Of a stretch of 64,000 nucleotides of DNA, positions 35,093 to 43,361 are shown piece by piece (position 1 is the stretch's first letter; every line of letters begins with the position of its first letter). Both the position numbers and the translations under genes were made by a program. Source of the stretch: Sarcina sp034439435. GTDB lineage: Bacteria; Bacillota; Clostridia; Clostridiales; Clostridiaceae. Location: the NCBI RefSeq assembly GCF_034439435.1, contig NZ_JAPCKJ010000003.1:248001-312000 (forward strand). The letters are read 5' to 3'. The notes below the pieces were generated by a model. That model did no database searches and was not told where the DNA came from. It saw nothing but the letters and a program-made list of their open reading frames with translations.

Positions 35093-36022
35093 CTATTTAA
35101 TAAGTAATTGTTCTTTTGCATGAACAAGAGTAGTAAGTAAATCATTGTATGGTGTATTTATGTTGAATTCTTTACCTTTTCTAGATACATATCCATTTAT
35201 ATAATCAATTTCTGTAAGACGATGATTTTGAATTAGGTCTTGATGCATTGATGGATAGTGAGCTCCTGCCTGACTTGGATCATATATTGCCTCTATTCCT
35301 CTTGCAACTTCTTCAACGTTTAATTCTACTCCATATTTAGTAGCAACATCTGCGAACTCTTTTATAATGTTACGAATAAGTTGTGGTGCTTCTTTTAGTT
35401 CTCCAAATTCTTTGATGTTACAATCTAGAATTGTACAACCACTATTTAAAGTTCCATTTACACAAGCTTTACGCCATATTGAGAATACTACATTTTCACT
35501 ATAGTGAGCTTTTAATCCAGCTTTACTTAATACTTCACAAACTTCTTTTGCTCCAGCTTCCATACTAGGATCAATATTTTGAACCTCTAAACTTCCATCT
35601 CCAGTTAAAACAACATGTCCTGGACCTGCTAATCCAGCTGTCCATAAAGTTACTCCCATAAGGATATTTTTGTTATCAACATATTTTGCAACTGTTTCAT
35701 TATGTCCTAATCCATTTAATAAACATAATACTTTAGTATTTTCTCCTAAAATATTTTTAATAGACTCTAACATTGGTTCTAATCCCATTGACTTAGTGAA
35801 TAGGATGATTAAATCTGGAACTTCTGTAGCATTTTCAGGTAACATTGCTGGTATTTTTACCTTCTTAATTTCTCCATTTTCTTCAACTGTTAATCCATCT
35901 CTATTAATAGTATCTACATGATCTTTCCAACCATCTATTAAAAAAACTTCATTTCCAGCTTCATGTAACATATATCCATAACGTGAGCCCATAGCTCCTG
36001 CTCCAACAATTGCAATTTTCAT
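35093..36022 (-). CDS. panE: 2-dehydropantoate 2-reductase (ketopantoate reductase) family
   Basis: 309 residues. N-terminal Rossmann motif GAGAMGSRYGYML binds NADPH, and the C-terminal domain has FSIWRKACVNGTLNSGCTILDCN (catalytic Lys in WRKACVN) and HYPSMHQDLIQNHRLTEIDYINGYV, the family pattern. It would reduce ketopantoate to pantoate in pantothenate/CoA synthesis, but the family also contains other 2-keto acid reductases. It forms a two-gene unit with the PfoR-like membrane gene (55-nt gap), suggesting the transporter handles its substrate or product. Confidence 0.87.
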   Translation of the reverse strand: MKIAIVGAGAMGSRYGYMLHEAGNEVFLIDGWKDHVDTINRDGLTVEENGEIKKVKIPAMLPENATEVPDLIILFTKSMGLEPMLESIKNILGENTKVLCLLNGLGHNETVAKYVDNKNILMGVTLWTAGLAGPGHVVLTGDGSLEVQNIDPSMEAGAKEVCEVLSKAGLKAHYSENVVFSIWRKACVNGTLNSGCTILDCNIKEFGELKEAPQLIRNIIKEFADVATKYGVELNVEEVARGIEAIYDPSQAGAHYPSMHQDLIQNHRLTEIDYINGYVSRKGKEFNINTPYNDLLTTLVHAKEQLLIK

Positions 36023-36076
36023 TTAAATCAACTCTCCTCTTTTATCCGAAATTTAAATTAAATATTAAATTTTTAA

Positions 36077-37132
36077 TTAAATGTATTTAAAAATATTTTC
36101 ATCATATAAGTGTAGCACTTTTCTACAGAACCATTCAATAACAAAGGCTCCTACGAAAGGTATTACAAAGAATGACATTACTACTCCAAAAATAGCGCCT
36201 GTAGTTGATGCATTTATAGCCGCTAGTGGACCAACTAAACCAACTATACCAAATCCTGCACTATTAGGTGTACCTAATATATTGAACAGATATGCACCTA
36301 TTCCACTTAAGATACCATTTGCTACTATTGGAACTGCTATTATTGGATATTTTACTAGGTTTGGCATCATCATTTTCATAGCTCCTAATAATACTGATAA
36401 TGTAACTCCACTTTGATTTACTCTCATTGATCCAATAACTAAAACTGCTGTACAAGCAGTAACTCCTATAGCAGCTGCTCCAGCTCCTAATCCTGTGATT
36501 CCTATTGCAATACCTATTGCTACAGTTGAAATTGGTGAAATAATTAAAATTGAGAATGAAATACTAATTAAAATACACATTAATAATGGCTGTAAAGTTG
36601 TAAAGTTATTCATTAAATCTCCAATTAATATAGTAATTTGTCTTACATAAGGTAACATAAACATTCCGATAATACCAACGCCAGCTCCTGCTATAATTGG
36701 TAAAAGTAATACTGTTAAAGATCCTAGCTTGTTTCCAATTAATCTAATAACTAATGCAGCTATACATGAAACTAACATTACGTTTATTAGATCTCCAATA
36801 CCAACCATCTGTACGCCAGCTTCAGTAACTTTAAAAGCTCCTGATCCTAAAAATGCTGCCGCTCCAACTATAACTGATTGCATAGGATTAAATTCAAATT
36901 GTAAACCGACTAAAACACCTACAAGTACAGGTACTATAAACTGCATTATGTTTACAGCATTATAAAAAGTAGCAAATATAGGTGAAACATCTATTAAGCT
37001 TTTAAATATTGATCCTAAAATTGCATTTGGAATTAAACCAACAACTATTCCAGTTGCAGTTCCTGCCAAAACTTTGTTTAAATAATCTTTTGGTGTTAAC
37101 TTGTCTTTTTTTGAAATATTCTTCTGTGCCAT
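36077..37132 (-). CDS. PfoR-family / PTS EIIC-2-like membrane protein
   Basis: 351 residues, about ten hydrophobic segments with many Gly and Ala residues (GIAIGITGLGAGAAAIGVTACTAVLVIGSM). It matches the PTS_EIIC_2/PfoR family: PfoR in C. perfringens was described as a regulator of perfringolysin, and the family is otherwise thought to be transporters. This copy is next to a panE-like gene, not a toxin gene, supporting a transport role. AGGAAGAAGAG precedes the ATG. No EIIA/EIIB domain is present. A 260-nt leader precedes it. Confidence 0.8.
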   Translation of the reverse strand: MAQKNISKKDKLTPKDYLNKVLAGTATGIVVGLIPNAILGSIFKSLIDVSPIFATFYNAVNIMQFIVPVLVGVLVGLQFEFNPMQSVIVGAAAFLGSGAFKVTEAGVQMVGIGDLINVMLVSCIAALVIRLIGNKLGSLTVLLLPIIAGAGVGIIGMFMLPYVRQITILIGDLMNNFTTLQPLLMCILISISFSILIISPISTVAIGIAIGITGLGAGAAAIGVTACTAVLVIGSMRVNQSGVTLSVLLGAMKMMMPNLVKYPIIAVPIVANGILSGIGAYLFNILGTPNSAGFGIVGLVGPLAAINASTTGAIFGVVMSFFVIPFVGAFVIEWFCRKVLHLYDENIFKYI

Positions 37133-37239
37133 ATCTCTCTTCTTCCTATTATAAAATTTTTTGTTAGTTAAAATCCATAACGATACAAAATATATTAAAT
37201 ATTATTGCTCTAAAAAAAATTATTATTCTATATCTTTGT

Positions 37240-37335
37240 TTATTTTTTATCATTTTGAATTTTATCGTTTTTTATTGTATGAAGTTGTCTTTTTAATAAA
37301 TTACTAGTAACTTCCCTAAAGTTAATTGTTTTCAT
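37240..37335 (-). CDS. Possible 31-codon micro-ORF coupled to MISQ leader
   Basis: In the PfoR-like leader, GGGGAG with good spacing precedes ATG-ATT-TCG-CAA-TGA (37346-37332), and the TGA overlaps the ATG of a 31-codon frame (starting MKTINFREVTSNLLKRQLHT). The ATGA overlap is typical of translational coupling. No family is recognised; it may be a regulatory leader rather than a functional protein. Confidence 0.4.
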   Translation of the reverse strand: MKTINFREVTSNLLKRQLHTIKNDKIQNDKK

Positions 37336-37392
37336 TGCGAAATCATTATGATTTCTCCCCTTATTTGTATGTACAACTAACTTTCCGCTATC

Positions 37393-37422
37393 AATATATC
37401 ACAATATAAATATAAATTGCAA
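37393..37422 (-). promoter_or_regulatory. Promoter of the PfoR-like/panE unit
   Basis: TTGCAA (37422-37417), 18-bp spacer, TATATT (37398-37393). The transcript would carry a leader of about 250 nt before the PfoR-like gene. Confidence 0.55.
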
Positions 37423-37545
37423 TACATTTAAGACATAAAAGTTAAAAATATAACAAATAATTGTACTAAATTAACAATTTAGAAACATTTGCAGAATTTT
37501 ATACAGTAATACAGCTTGTATATTAAATTAAAAATAAAAAAATAA

Positions 37546-37587
37546 GAATTAAAAAGATATGATTTTTGTTCTCTATCTCTTTAATTC
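37546..37587 (-). terminator. Terminator of the pentapeptide-repeat gene
   Basis: GAATTAAAAAGATA pairs with TATCTCTTTAATTC (one wobble); the minus strand continues TTATTTTTTTATTTTT. Confidence 0.8.
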
Positions 37588-37600
37588 CTATATTAAATAA

Positions 37601-38422
37601 TTATTTTTCCCAATATGATGGTCTACTTAATTGAACAGGTAATTTTGTATTATTATCCCCAATTGATGTATTTATTTGAGATTGAGTAAGAAATATAGAT
37701 TTTCTTAAATCAGCTCCTTTTAAATTTGCATCTCTCATATCTGCAGCCAAGAAGTTCACTCCACTTAAATCATTTCCAGTGAAATCTGCAGCTATTAATA
37801 AAGCTCCTCTTAAATCTATTCCTCTTAGATTCGTTTTACTAAGTTTCTTACCTATAAAATCTCTATTTTTCTTTTTATTTAAAGTATTATATTTTTTCAT
37901 AACTAAATCACTAGTTTTTCTTAATACCATATTAACCTTATCTCTATGCGCTTCTATATCTAGATTTAATAACCCCTTTGGATCTAATTCTGTTAATTTT
38001 TCAGTTTTTTCAATCATGCTTCTAATCTCACCTTTTATTTGAGATGTAACATCAAGAATATATGCTTCATTAAGGTACCAAAGCATTTCATAAAGCTGTC
38101 TCATAACTAGAAAAACATCAAACATCTCATTAGCTAAATTTGATGATTCTACCCAACTTTTCCCATCATATGTTTCTTGTGCTACTTTTTGTCCAGCACC
38201 AAAACAATCATAAGAGGTACACCCCTTAAGACCTTTTTTTCTAAGGTTTTTATGAACTTTGCAAGTAAAATTATCTTTTAAGTTAATACATGGCTTTCCA
38301 GCTATCTTATCTGTCGGAAATCCATCACACTTTGAAAAATAAAGTGCAACACAACAAAATCCAAAACATTTTTCACAATCTATATTAAACTTTTTAAAAA
38401 GTTTATCATTGTTATCAGACAT
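37601..38422 (-). CDS. Cys-rich pentapeptide-repeat protein
   Basis: 273 residues. An N-terminal Cys-rich module (CEKCFGFCC, CDGFPTDKIAGKPC, FTCKVH, GCTSYDCFGAG) looks like an Fe-S or zinc domain. The C-terminus (about 195-255) has some ten pentapeptide repeats of the A(D/N)LxG type (TNLRGIDLRGALLIAADFTGNDLSGVNFLAADMRDANLKGADLRKSIF), which fold as a quadrilateral beta-helix. The family's role is unknown; DNA-mimic gyrase protection is known for other pentapeptide proteins. Own terminator. Confidence 0.85.
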   Translation of the reverse strand: MSDNNDKLFKKFNIDCEKCFGFCCVALYFSKCDGFPTDKIAGKPCINLKDNFTCKVHKNLRKKGLKGCTSYDCFGAGQKVAQETYDGKSWVESSNLANEMFDVFLVMRQLYEMLWYLNEAYILDVTSQIKGEIRSMIEKTEKLTELDPKGLLNLDIEAHRDKVNMVLRKTSDLVMKKYNTLNKKKNRDFIGKKLSKTNLRGIDLRGALLIAADFTGNDLSGVNFLAADMRDANLKGADLRKSIFLTQSQINTSIGDNNTKLPVQLSRPSYWEK

Positions 38423-38544
38423 AACAACTCCTCCATTTACTATTAAAATATTATAACTTTTAAATCATATATAAGTATTAATTATAGAACTTTTTTTATT
38501 ATACTATACTTTGTAATTATCTTACTAACTTAAACAAGCTAAAA

Positions 38545-38579
38545 AGTAGCTAATAAGACTTATCATCTTATTAGCTACT
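38545..38579. terminator. Terminator of the double-GNAT gene
   Basis: AGTAGCTAATAAGA pairs with TCTTATTAGCTACT, with A5 before and T6 after, so it may be bidirectional. Confidence 0.85.
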
Positions 38580-38629
38580 ATTTTTTCTAACTTACAATCC
38601 TTAAAACTATTTTGAAACTCTATATTATC

Positions 38630-39499
38630 TTATTCAAAACTCTTTTTTACAAACTCATGAAGTCTTAAAGTTTTAAATCCAAGCTTTTCATATAAGTATT
38701 TTGCTGGATTTCCTTCTACAGCCCATAAGGTCACACTATCATTATTTCTTTCTAATATTTTATTGATACCAAAGCTAACTAATTCTTTTCCATATCCATT
38801 TCCCTGATGCATTACATCTACCGCTACTGCATCTATCTCATTCCCACTCAAAGTTATTGAACCTAAAACTTTTCCTCTATCCTTGAGTAAAAAGATATTT
38901 TCTTTATTTTCATAAGTTTTCTTTCTTTGCTTCTTTATTTCTAATTTTTCTTCCTTAGTTTTTTCCTTTTTTTCTTCACTTAAGTTATTGTTTTTCTCTT
39001 CTATTCCAACTAAGATTCTCATATTGTAAAAAGCTTCACTATATATCTTGCTATTTATTTCATAATATTTATCTTCATAATGAATAATTTCATAAGTATT
39101 AACAGGCAATTTTTCTCCACTATAAACCATATAATTAGAATAAAACCCTAGTCTATAACTATTTTTATATATAAACTTTTCTATTTTTTCATCTACTTTA
39201 AAATCACATATAACACTTAAAACACCCTCATTAATCATCTTCTTTTCTAAAACCTCAAGAAGATTTTTGCCTAGTCCTTTCCCCCTATTTGTTGGATCCA
39301 CATATAATGTAAAACTTGTCTCTTTAGCAATTCCAGTAAAAACTCCTACTGCTAAAATCTTTTTATTCCCTTCAATAATAACTCCACATTGAGGCCATTC
39401 CTCTAAGCAATCTAGTACATCTTTTTTTACAAAGTCATCTTCCCAATTCATATTAAGAACATTTTCTTTTAAATCTCTATTATAGTCTTTTATTTTCAT
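38630..39499 (-). CDS. Tandem GNAT acetyltransferase
   Basis: 289 residues with two GNAT domains. The first (about 1-130) has the acetyl-CoA motif VDPTNRGKGLGKNLLEVLEKK; the second (about 150-289) has VDVMHQGNGYGKELVSFGINKIL and WAVEGNPAKYLYEKLGFKTLRLHEF. A charged linker (EEKNNNLSEEKKEKTKEEKLEIKKQRKKT) joins them. The substrate is unknown. The ribosome binding site is GAGGAACG-like and weak. Confidence 0.87.
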   Translation of the reverse strand: MKIKDYNRDLKENVLNMNWEDDFVKKDVLDCLEEWPQCGVIIEGNKKILAVGVFTGIAKETSFTLYVDPTNRGKGLGKNLLEVLEKKMINEGVLSVICDFKVDEKIEKFIYKNSYRLGFYSNYMVYSGEKLPVNTYEIIHYEDKYYEINSKIYSEAFYNMRILVGIEEKNNNLSEEKKEKTKEEKLEIKKQRKKTYENKENIFLLKDRGKVLGSITLSGNEIDAVAVDVMHQGNGYGKELVSFGINKILERNNDSVTLWAVEGNPAKYLYEKLGFKTLRLHEFVKKSFE

Positions 39500-39687
39500 A
39501 CTACGTTCCTCTCTTCTCTCCCTTTTTAAAAAGCACTTATTTTTTCAAGTTTCATTTTTCTCAATTCTCTCTATAAGTCAGTTTATCAACTCACTTTAGC
39601 TTTATAAACCTAATACTTTTTTATGAAAAGAACTTAAGTTATCAACAATTTCTTACTATGATATTAAAATCAAACAAATTACTTTAC

Positions 39688-39727
39688 CTGTCGTAGTAAT
39701 TATGCTATCATATAATTACTACGACAG
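39688..39727. promoter_or_regulatory. PadR operator candidate (40-bp palindrome)
   Basis: CTGTCGTAGTAATTAT and ATAATTACTACGACAG are perfect 16-bp arms around 8 nt. The right half contains the -10 sequence TATAAT (39711-39716). It ends 15 nt before the AAGGAGG of the padR gene. Confidence 0.75.
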
Positions 39728-39754
39728 ACAAAGTAATTATAAGGAGGTTTGTTT

Positions 39755-40084
39755 ATGATAAGTAGCGATATTATTCGCGGATATAATGATACTATTATTT
39801 TGAGTATCCTCTTAGATGGTCCATCTTATGGCTATGAGATTTCCAAAAAAGTTAGAACCATTACAAATGATGTTTATATAATAAAAGAAACCACATTATA
39901 TTCTGCTTTTAATAGGCTCGAAAAAAATAATTTTATTACTTCTTTTCCAGGTAACGAAACCTTCGGTAAAAAGAGAACCTATTATAAAATTACTGAGGAC
40001 GGAATTAACTATTATAAAGAAAAATGTTCAGAATGGAGTATCACAAAAGATGTGATAAATAAATTTATAAAGGAGCTGAAATAA
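39755..40084 (+). CDS. PadR-family transcriptional regulator
   Basis: About 109 residues. Winged helix SDIIRGYNDTIILSILLDGPSYGYEISKKVRTITND, then ETTLYSAFNRLEKNNFITSFPG and GKKRTYYKITEDGINYYKEK, the PadR pattern. The start is the ATG at 39755 with AAGGAGG 7 nt upstream. The stop overlaps the start of the next gene (TAATG). The large palindrome upstream suggests autorepression. Confidence 0.92.
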   Translation: MISSDIIRGYNDTIILSILLDGPSYGYEISKKVRTITNDVYIIKETTLYSAFNRLEKNNFITSFPGNETFGKKRTYYKITEDGINYYKEKCSEWSITKDVINKFIKELK

Positions 40085-41067
40085 TGGAAACCATTAGAAA
40101 TTATGTCTTTAATATTTTTTCTTCATTTCCTAAAAGCAATAAATTAGATAAGCTTAAAGAAGATATTTTAGATACTATGGAAGATAAATATAACGAACTA
40201 AAAAAACAAGGAAAAAGTGAAAATGAATCCATTGGAATTGTTATATCTGAGTTTGGTAATATTGATGAATTAATTAGTGAACTAGATATTGAAGTAAATA
40301 ATGAAAATAGCGAATTCCCAACTTTAAATACAGAGAATGTAAAAGAATTCTTAAATATAAAAAAGAAAACAACTCTTTTCATTAGCATAGGAGTTGCCTT
40401 ATGTATGGTTGGCATTTCTTTGCTTATATCGGTATATCAGCTTATTGAAGATAAGGTAATTTTACCAAATGTTCCTTTAAGAGTTACTGAAATAGTACCA
40501 TTAATTCCTTTATTTATATTATTGGTACCTGCAATTGGTCTGTTTATCTATTCAGGATTTCAAAGAGAAAAATATAAATATGTAGAAAAAGGAGAATTTG
40601 ATATAACACTTGATGCTAAGTATTACCTAGAAAATTCTTTATCATTATTTAAACCAAAATTTACATTAGGCTGCATAATAGGTGTTTCTTTATGTGTAAT
40701 CTCACCATTAATACTATTTATAGGATCAGCTATAAGTGAAAGCACTGCTGTATATTGTACTTCATTAATAATACTAATAGTTGCAATAGCAGTTTTCATA
40801 TTCACACACATAGGAACCCACAAAAGTGACTTACAGGCTTTATTAAAAATAGGTGACTTTTCTCCTAAAAAGCGTGAAGAAAATAAAGTTGTAGCTGCCG
40901 TCGCTTCAGTAGTCTGGCCACTAACTGTATGCATTTACTTAGTAACAAGCTTTGTATTCGGAAATTGGCAAATCTCATGGGTTATATTCCCTGTTGTAGG
41001 CATACTTTTTGGAGCATTTTCTGCTGTCTGCTCTATAATTAAAGGTGATTCTAATAAGATTTCTTAG
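40084..41067 (+). CDS. Membrane protein with permease-prefix (DUF1700-like) domain
   Basis: 327 residues. The N-terminal cytoplasmic helical domain (KLDKLKEDILDTMEDKYNELKKQGKSENESIGIVISEFGNIDELISEL) is the permease-prefix/DUF1700 domain common in PadR-linked proteins. Six hydrophobic segments follow (about 100-120, 140-160, 195-215, 222-245, 270-290, 300-320). It is translationally coupled to padR. Such PadR pairs often sense envelope-active compounds; the ligand is unknown. Confidence 0.83.
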   Translation: METIRNYVFNIFSSFPKSNKLDKLKEDILDTMEDKYNELKKQGKSENESIGIVISEFGNIDELISELDIEVNNENSEFPTLNTENVKEFLNIKKKTTLFISIGVALCMVGISLLISVYQLIEDKVILPNVPLRVTEIVPLIPLFILLVPAIGLFIYSGFQREKYKYVEKGEFDITLDAKYYLENSLSLFKPKFTLGCIIGVSLCVISPLILFIGSAISESTAVYCTSLIILIVAIAVFIFTHIGTHKSDLQALLKIGDFSPKKREENKVVAAVASVVWPLTVCIYLVTSFVFGNWQISWVIFPVVGILFGAFSAVCSIIKGDSNKIS

Positions 41068-41080
41068 TTATATTAAATAA

Positions 41081-41175
41081 AAAAACTTATAAATAATACG
41101 AAGAGAATGATTAAAGTACTAGCTATAAATACTTAGTTAAATACAAAATTCTCTGAATATATTTATAAGTTTTTT
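41081..41175 (+). terminator. Large branched terminator after the padR operon
   Basis: AAAAACTTATAAAT (41081-41094) pairs with ATTTATAAGTTTTT (41161-41174). Inside, AGAGAAT pairs with ATTCTCT. The total length is about 95 nt and it ends in seven T. Confidence 0.65.
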
Positions 41176-41214
41176 TAAAATATAATCTCTTTATTTAATT
41201 TATAAATCTACTTA

Positions 41215-41244
41215 TTGGATACTTATAGCAAATAATGATATAAT
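41215..41244 (+). promoter_or_regulatory. Promoter of the ABC-F gene
   Basis: TTGGAT (41215-41220), 18-bp spacer, TATAAT (41239-41244). Transcription would start near 41251, leaving a leader of about 230 nt. Confidence 0.65.
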
Positions 41245-41250
41245 ATATTT

Positions 41251-41483
41251 ATAAACTTAAAAATTTAAGAAAGGCGAAGGTAGTTTCAACAATGGAAATA
41301 TAATCTATTTTTCAAATTTTAATTACAACAAAAAGCAGTTATTTTTAGCTTTAAAAATGATTTATTTTAAGCTTTTTTTGTTGTGTTTAACTTTATGGAG
41401 AGTAGATTATAGTGAGATAGGTATATTTTTGTCTTTTTTATGACTATATGTACTCTCCTGTAATTTATAGGAGGGATTTTTTT
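41251..41483 (+). promoter_or_regulatory. Ribosome-mediated attenuator of the ABC-F gene
   Basis: A micro-ORF MEI-stop (41292-41303, GAAGG upstream) is followed by an intrinsic terminator (41347-41379, AGCTT/AAGCT ending in seven T). An alternative pairing, ACAACAAAAAGC (41325-41336) with GCTTTTTTTGTTGT (41371-41384), would absorb the U-tract. Farther down, GGAGAGTA (41397-41404) pairs with TACTCTCC (41451-41458), whose CTCCT can instead cover the AGGAG of the gene. Two more short frames, MESRL and MTICTLL, lie in this part. Confidence 0.7.
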
Positions 41484-43127
41484 ATGTCTTTAGCAAGGTT
41501 AAATAAAGTAAAAAAATATTATGGCGACAGATTAATTCTAGATATAGATAAACTAGAAATTTTAGATGGTGATAGGATTGGATTAGTTGGAGTTAATGGT
41601 GCAGGTAAAACCACACTTATTAAATCTTTACTTGGATTACTCCCTATTGATGAAGGGAATATATTTCTAACTAAAAGCTTTGCTTATATAAGTCAAAGTG
41701 AAAATTCTAATGAAGAAACTTTAAATAATAACTTTAAAAATGTCTTTAATGCTCCTTTTGAATACCATGAGTTTTTATCTGGTGGAGAAAAGGTCAAATT
41801 TAAGATAGCACAAGCGCTAAGTGAAAATAAACATTTAATTATTGCTGATGAACCAACAGCAAACTTAGATGAACACAGTATTGAAACTCTTGAAAATATG
41901 CTGAAAAACTATAATGGTGCACTACTTTTAGTATCTCATGATAGAAGATTTCTAGATTCATTATGTAACACTATTATTGAAATCGAAGATGGAAAAATCA
42001 AAGCTTATAAAGGAAATTATTCTAAGTACTTAGAATTAAAATCTTTAGAAAGACAAAGAGCTGAAACTGAGTACACTTCTTATATAAATGAAAAAAAACA
42101 TCTTGATGATGCTATACTTAATAAACAAAACTTAAAAGATGGTCTTAGAAAAACCCCTAAAAGAATGGGTAATTCTGAAGCTAGACTACACAAAATGGGA
42201 CCTCAAAGAGCAAAGAAAAATCTAGATAATAATATAAAAGCCTTAAGAAGTAGAATTGATCAACTTGAGGCTAAAGAGAAACCTAAAACCATAAAAGAGA
42301 TTAAAATTAGAGTTCAAGATAATTTGAAAATAGCTTCTAAAAATCTTATAGAAGCTAAAGATTTTACATTATTTGTAGGTAATAAACTACTACTTAAAGA
42401 TTCTAAATTTAAGATAAAAAATGGTAAGAAAGTAGCTCTTATTGGTAATAATGGTTGTGGTAAAAGTACCTTACTTAAAAATATTATTTCAAGAGAAAGC
42501 AATATAAAAGTCTTAGAAAATGTTGTTATAGGCTACTTTGATCAATCTCAACAAATATTAAAAGATGATGAATCAATACTAAAAAATATCCTTGAAGACT
42601 GCTCTTATGATGAAAGCTTTGTGAGAATAAACTTAGATGGTTTTGGTTTTAAAGGAGATACTGTCTTTAAGAAAGTTTCCTCCTTAAGTGGTGGTGAAAA
42701 GGTAAAAATAGCACTTTGTAAAATATTATTATCTGATAATAATCTAATCATTTTAGATGAACCAACAAACTATCTTGATATCAAATCTATGGAATCACTA
42801 GAAACAGCACTAATGAGCTGTAATAAAACATTGATCATAGTTTCTCATGATAGAAAATTCATCTCTAATGTATGTGATCATATTTTAGAAATAAAAGATA
42901 ATGTTGTTCATGAATTTTCTGGTACCTATGATGAATATATAAACTTTAAGAATAAACCTAAGTTAGATTTAAAAGAAAGAGAAAATAAAGATAATATTCT
43001 TTTACTAGAAACTAGACTTTCTAATGTAATCTCTTTACTTTCAGTAGAAACTGATAGCACTAAAAAAAGTTTATTAGAAAATGAATACTCCGATTTACTT
43101 AAAGAATTAAAGAATTTTAAAAGATAA
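41484..43127 (+). CDS. ABC-F family ribosome-protection ATPase
   Basis: 547 residues: two ABC domains without membrane segments. Domain 1 has GVNGAGKTTLIK and LSGGEKVKFKIAQAL with IADEPTANLD; domain 2 has GNNGCGKSTL, LSGGEKVKIAL and ILDEPTNYLD. The linker is long and basic (LERQRAETEYTSYINEKKHLDDAILNKQNLKDGLRKTPKRMG), as in antibiotic-resistance ABC-F proteins that displace lincosamides, pleuromutilins and streptogramins from the ribosome; clostridial CplR-type proteins are the nearest group I know. The start is the ATG at 41484 after TAGGAGGG; an in-frame ATG at 41448 is inside the leader. Behind an attenuator. Confidence 0.88.
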   Translation: MSLARLNKVKKYYGDRLILDIDKLEILDGDRIGLVGVNGAGKTTLIKSLLGLLPIDEGNIFLTKSFAYISQSENSNEETLNNNFKNVFNAPFEYHEFLSGGEKVKFKIAQALSENKHLIIADEPTANLDEHSIETLENMLKNYNGALLLVSHDRRFLDSLCNTIIEIEDGKIKAYKGNYSKYLELKSLERQRAETEYTSYINEKKHLDDAILNKQNLKDGLRKTPKRMGNSEARLHKMGPQRAKKNLDNNIKALRSRIDQLEAKEKPKTIKEIKIRVQDNLKIASKNLIEAKDFTLFVGNKLLLKDSKFKIKNGKKVALIGNNGCGKSTLLKNIISRESNIKVLENVVIGYFDQSQQILKDDESILKNILEDCSYDESFVRINLDGFGFKGDTVFKKVSSLSGGEKVKIALCKILLSDNNLIILDEPTNYLDIKSMESLETALMSCNKTLIIVSHDRKFISNVCDHILEIKDNVVHEFSGTYDEYINFKNKPKLDLKERENKDNILLLETRLSNVISLLSVETDSTKKSLLENEYSDLLKELKNFKR

Positions 43128-43130
43128 ATT

Positions 43131-43183
43131 AGGTTAGGTCTGGAAAACTATTCAAAATAACCTTTCACTTAGAACAGAATTAC
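43131..43183. repeat. Degenerate solo right end of the MITE-like family
   Basis: AGGTCTGGAAAACTATTCAA and then AATAACC-TTTCAC-TTAGAACAG align with the right end of the 23541-23702 element (AGGTCTGAAGGACTAT, CTAAAAATCAACACTCAC). It lies directly after the ABC-F stop codon. Confidence 0.4.
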
Positions 43184-43200
43184 TAACTTAAATATATAAA

Positions 43201-43239
43201 AATACCCTTAACAGAATTAAATTGTTAAGGGTATTTTTT
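43201..43239 (+). terminator. Terminator of the ABC-F gene
   Basis: AATACCCTTAACA pairs with TGTTAAGGGTATT, followed by T-rich sequence. Confidence 0.85.
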
Positions 43240-43272
43240 ATGTTTTTATAATAAATCGAATAATTTTTTACC

Positions 43273-43290
43273 ATGTGTTTTTAATCACAT
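43273..43290. promoter_or_regulatory. Crp/Fnr-type box before the flavodiiron gene
   Basis: ATGTGTTTTTAATCACAT: TGTGT-N6-TCACA, 9 of 10 consensus positions. It lies about 72 nt upstream of the flavodiiron start. Same 18-bp layout as the boxes at 46895 and 50378. Confidence 0.6.
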
Positions 43291-43361
43291 TCAGTTATTT
43301 TATTATGTTTTAAACTAAAGTTGTAGATTTTCAGAAGATAAATTTAATAGGGAGGATGCTT

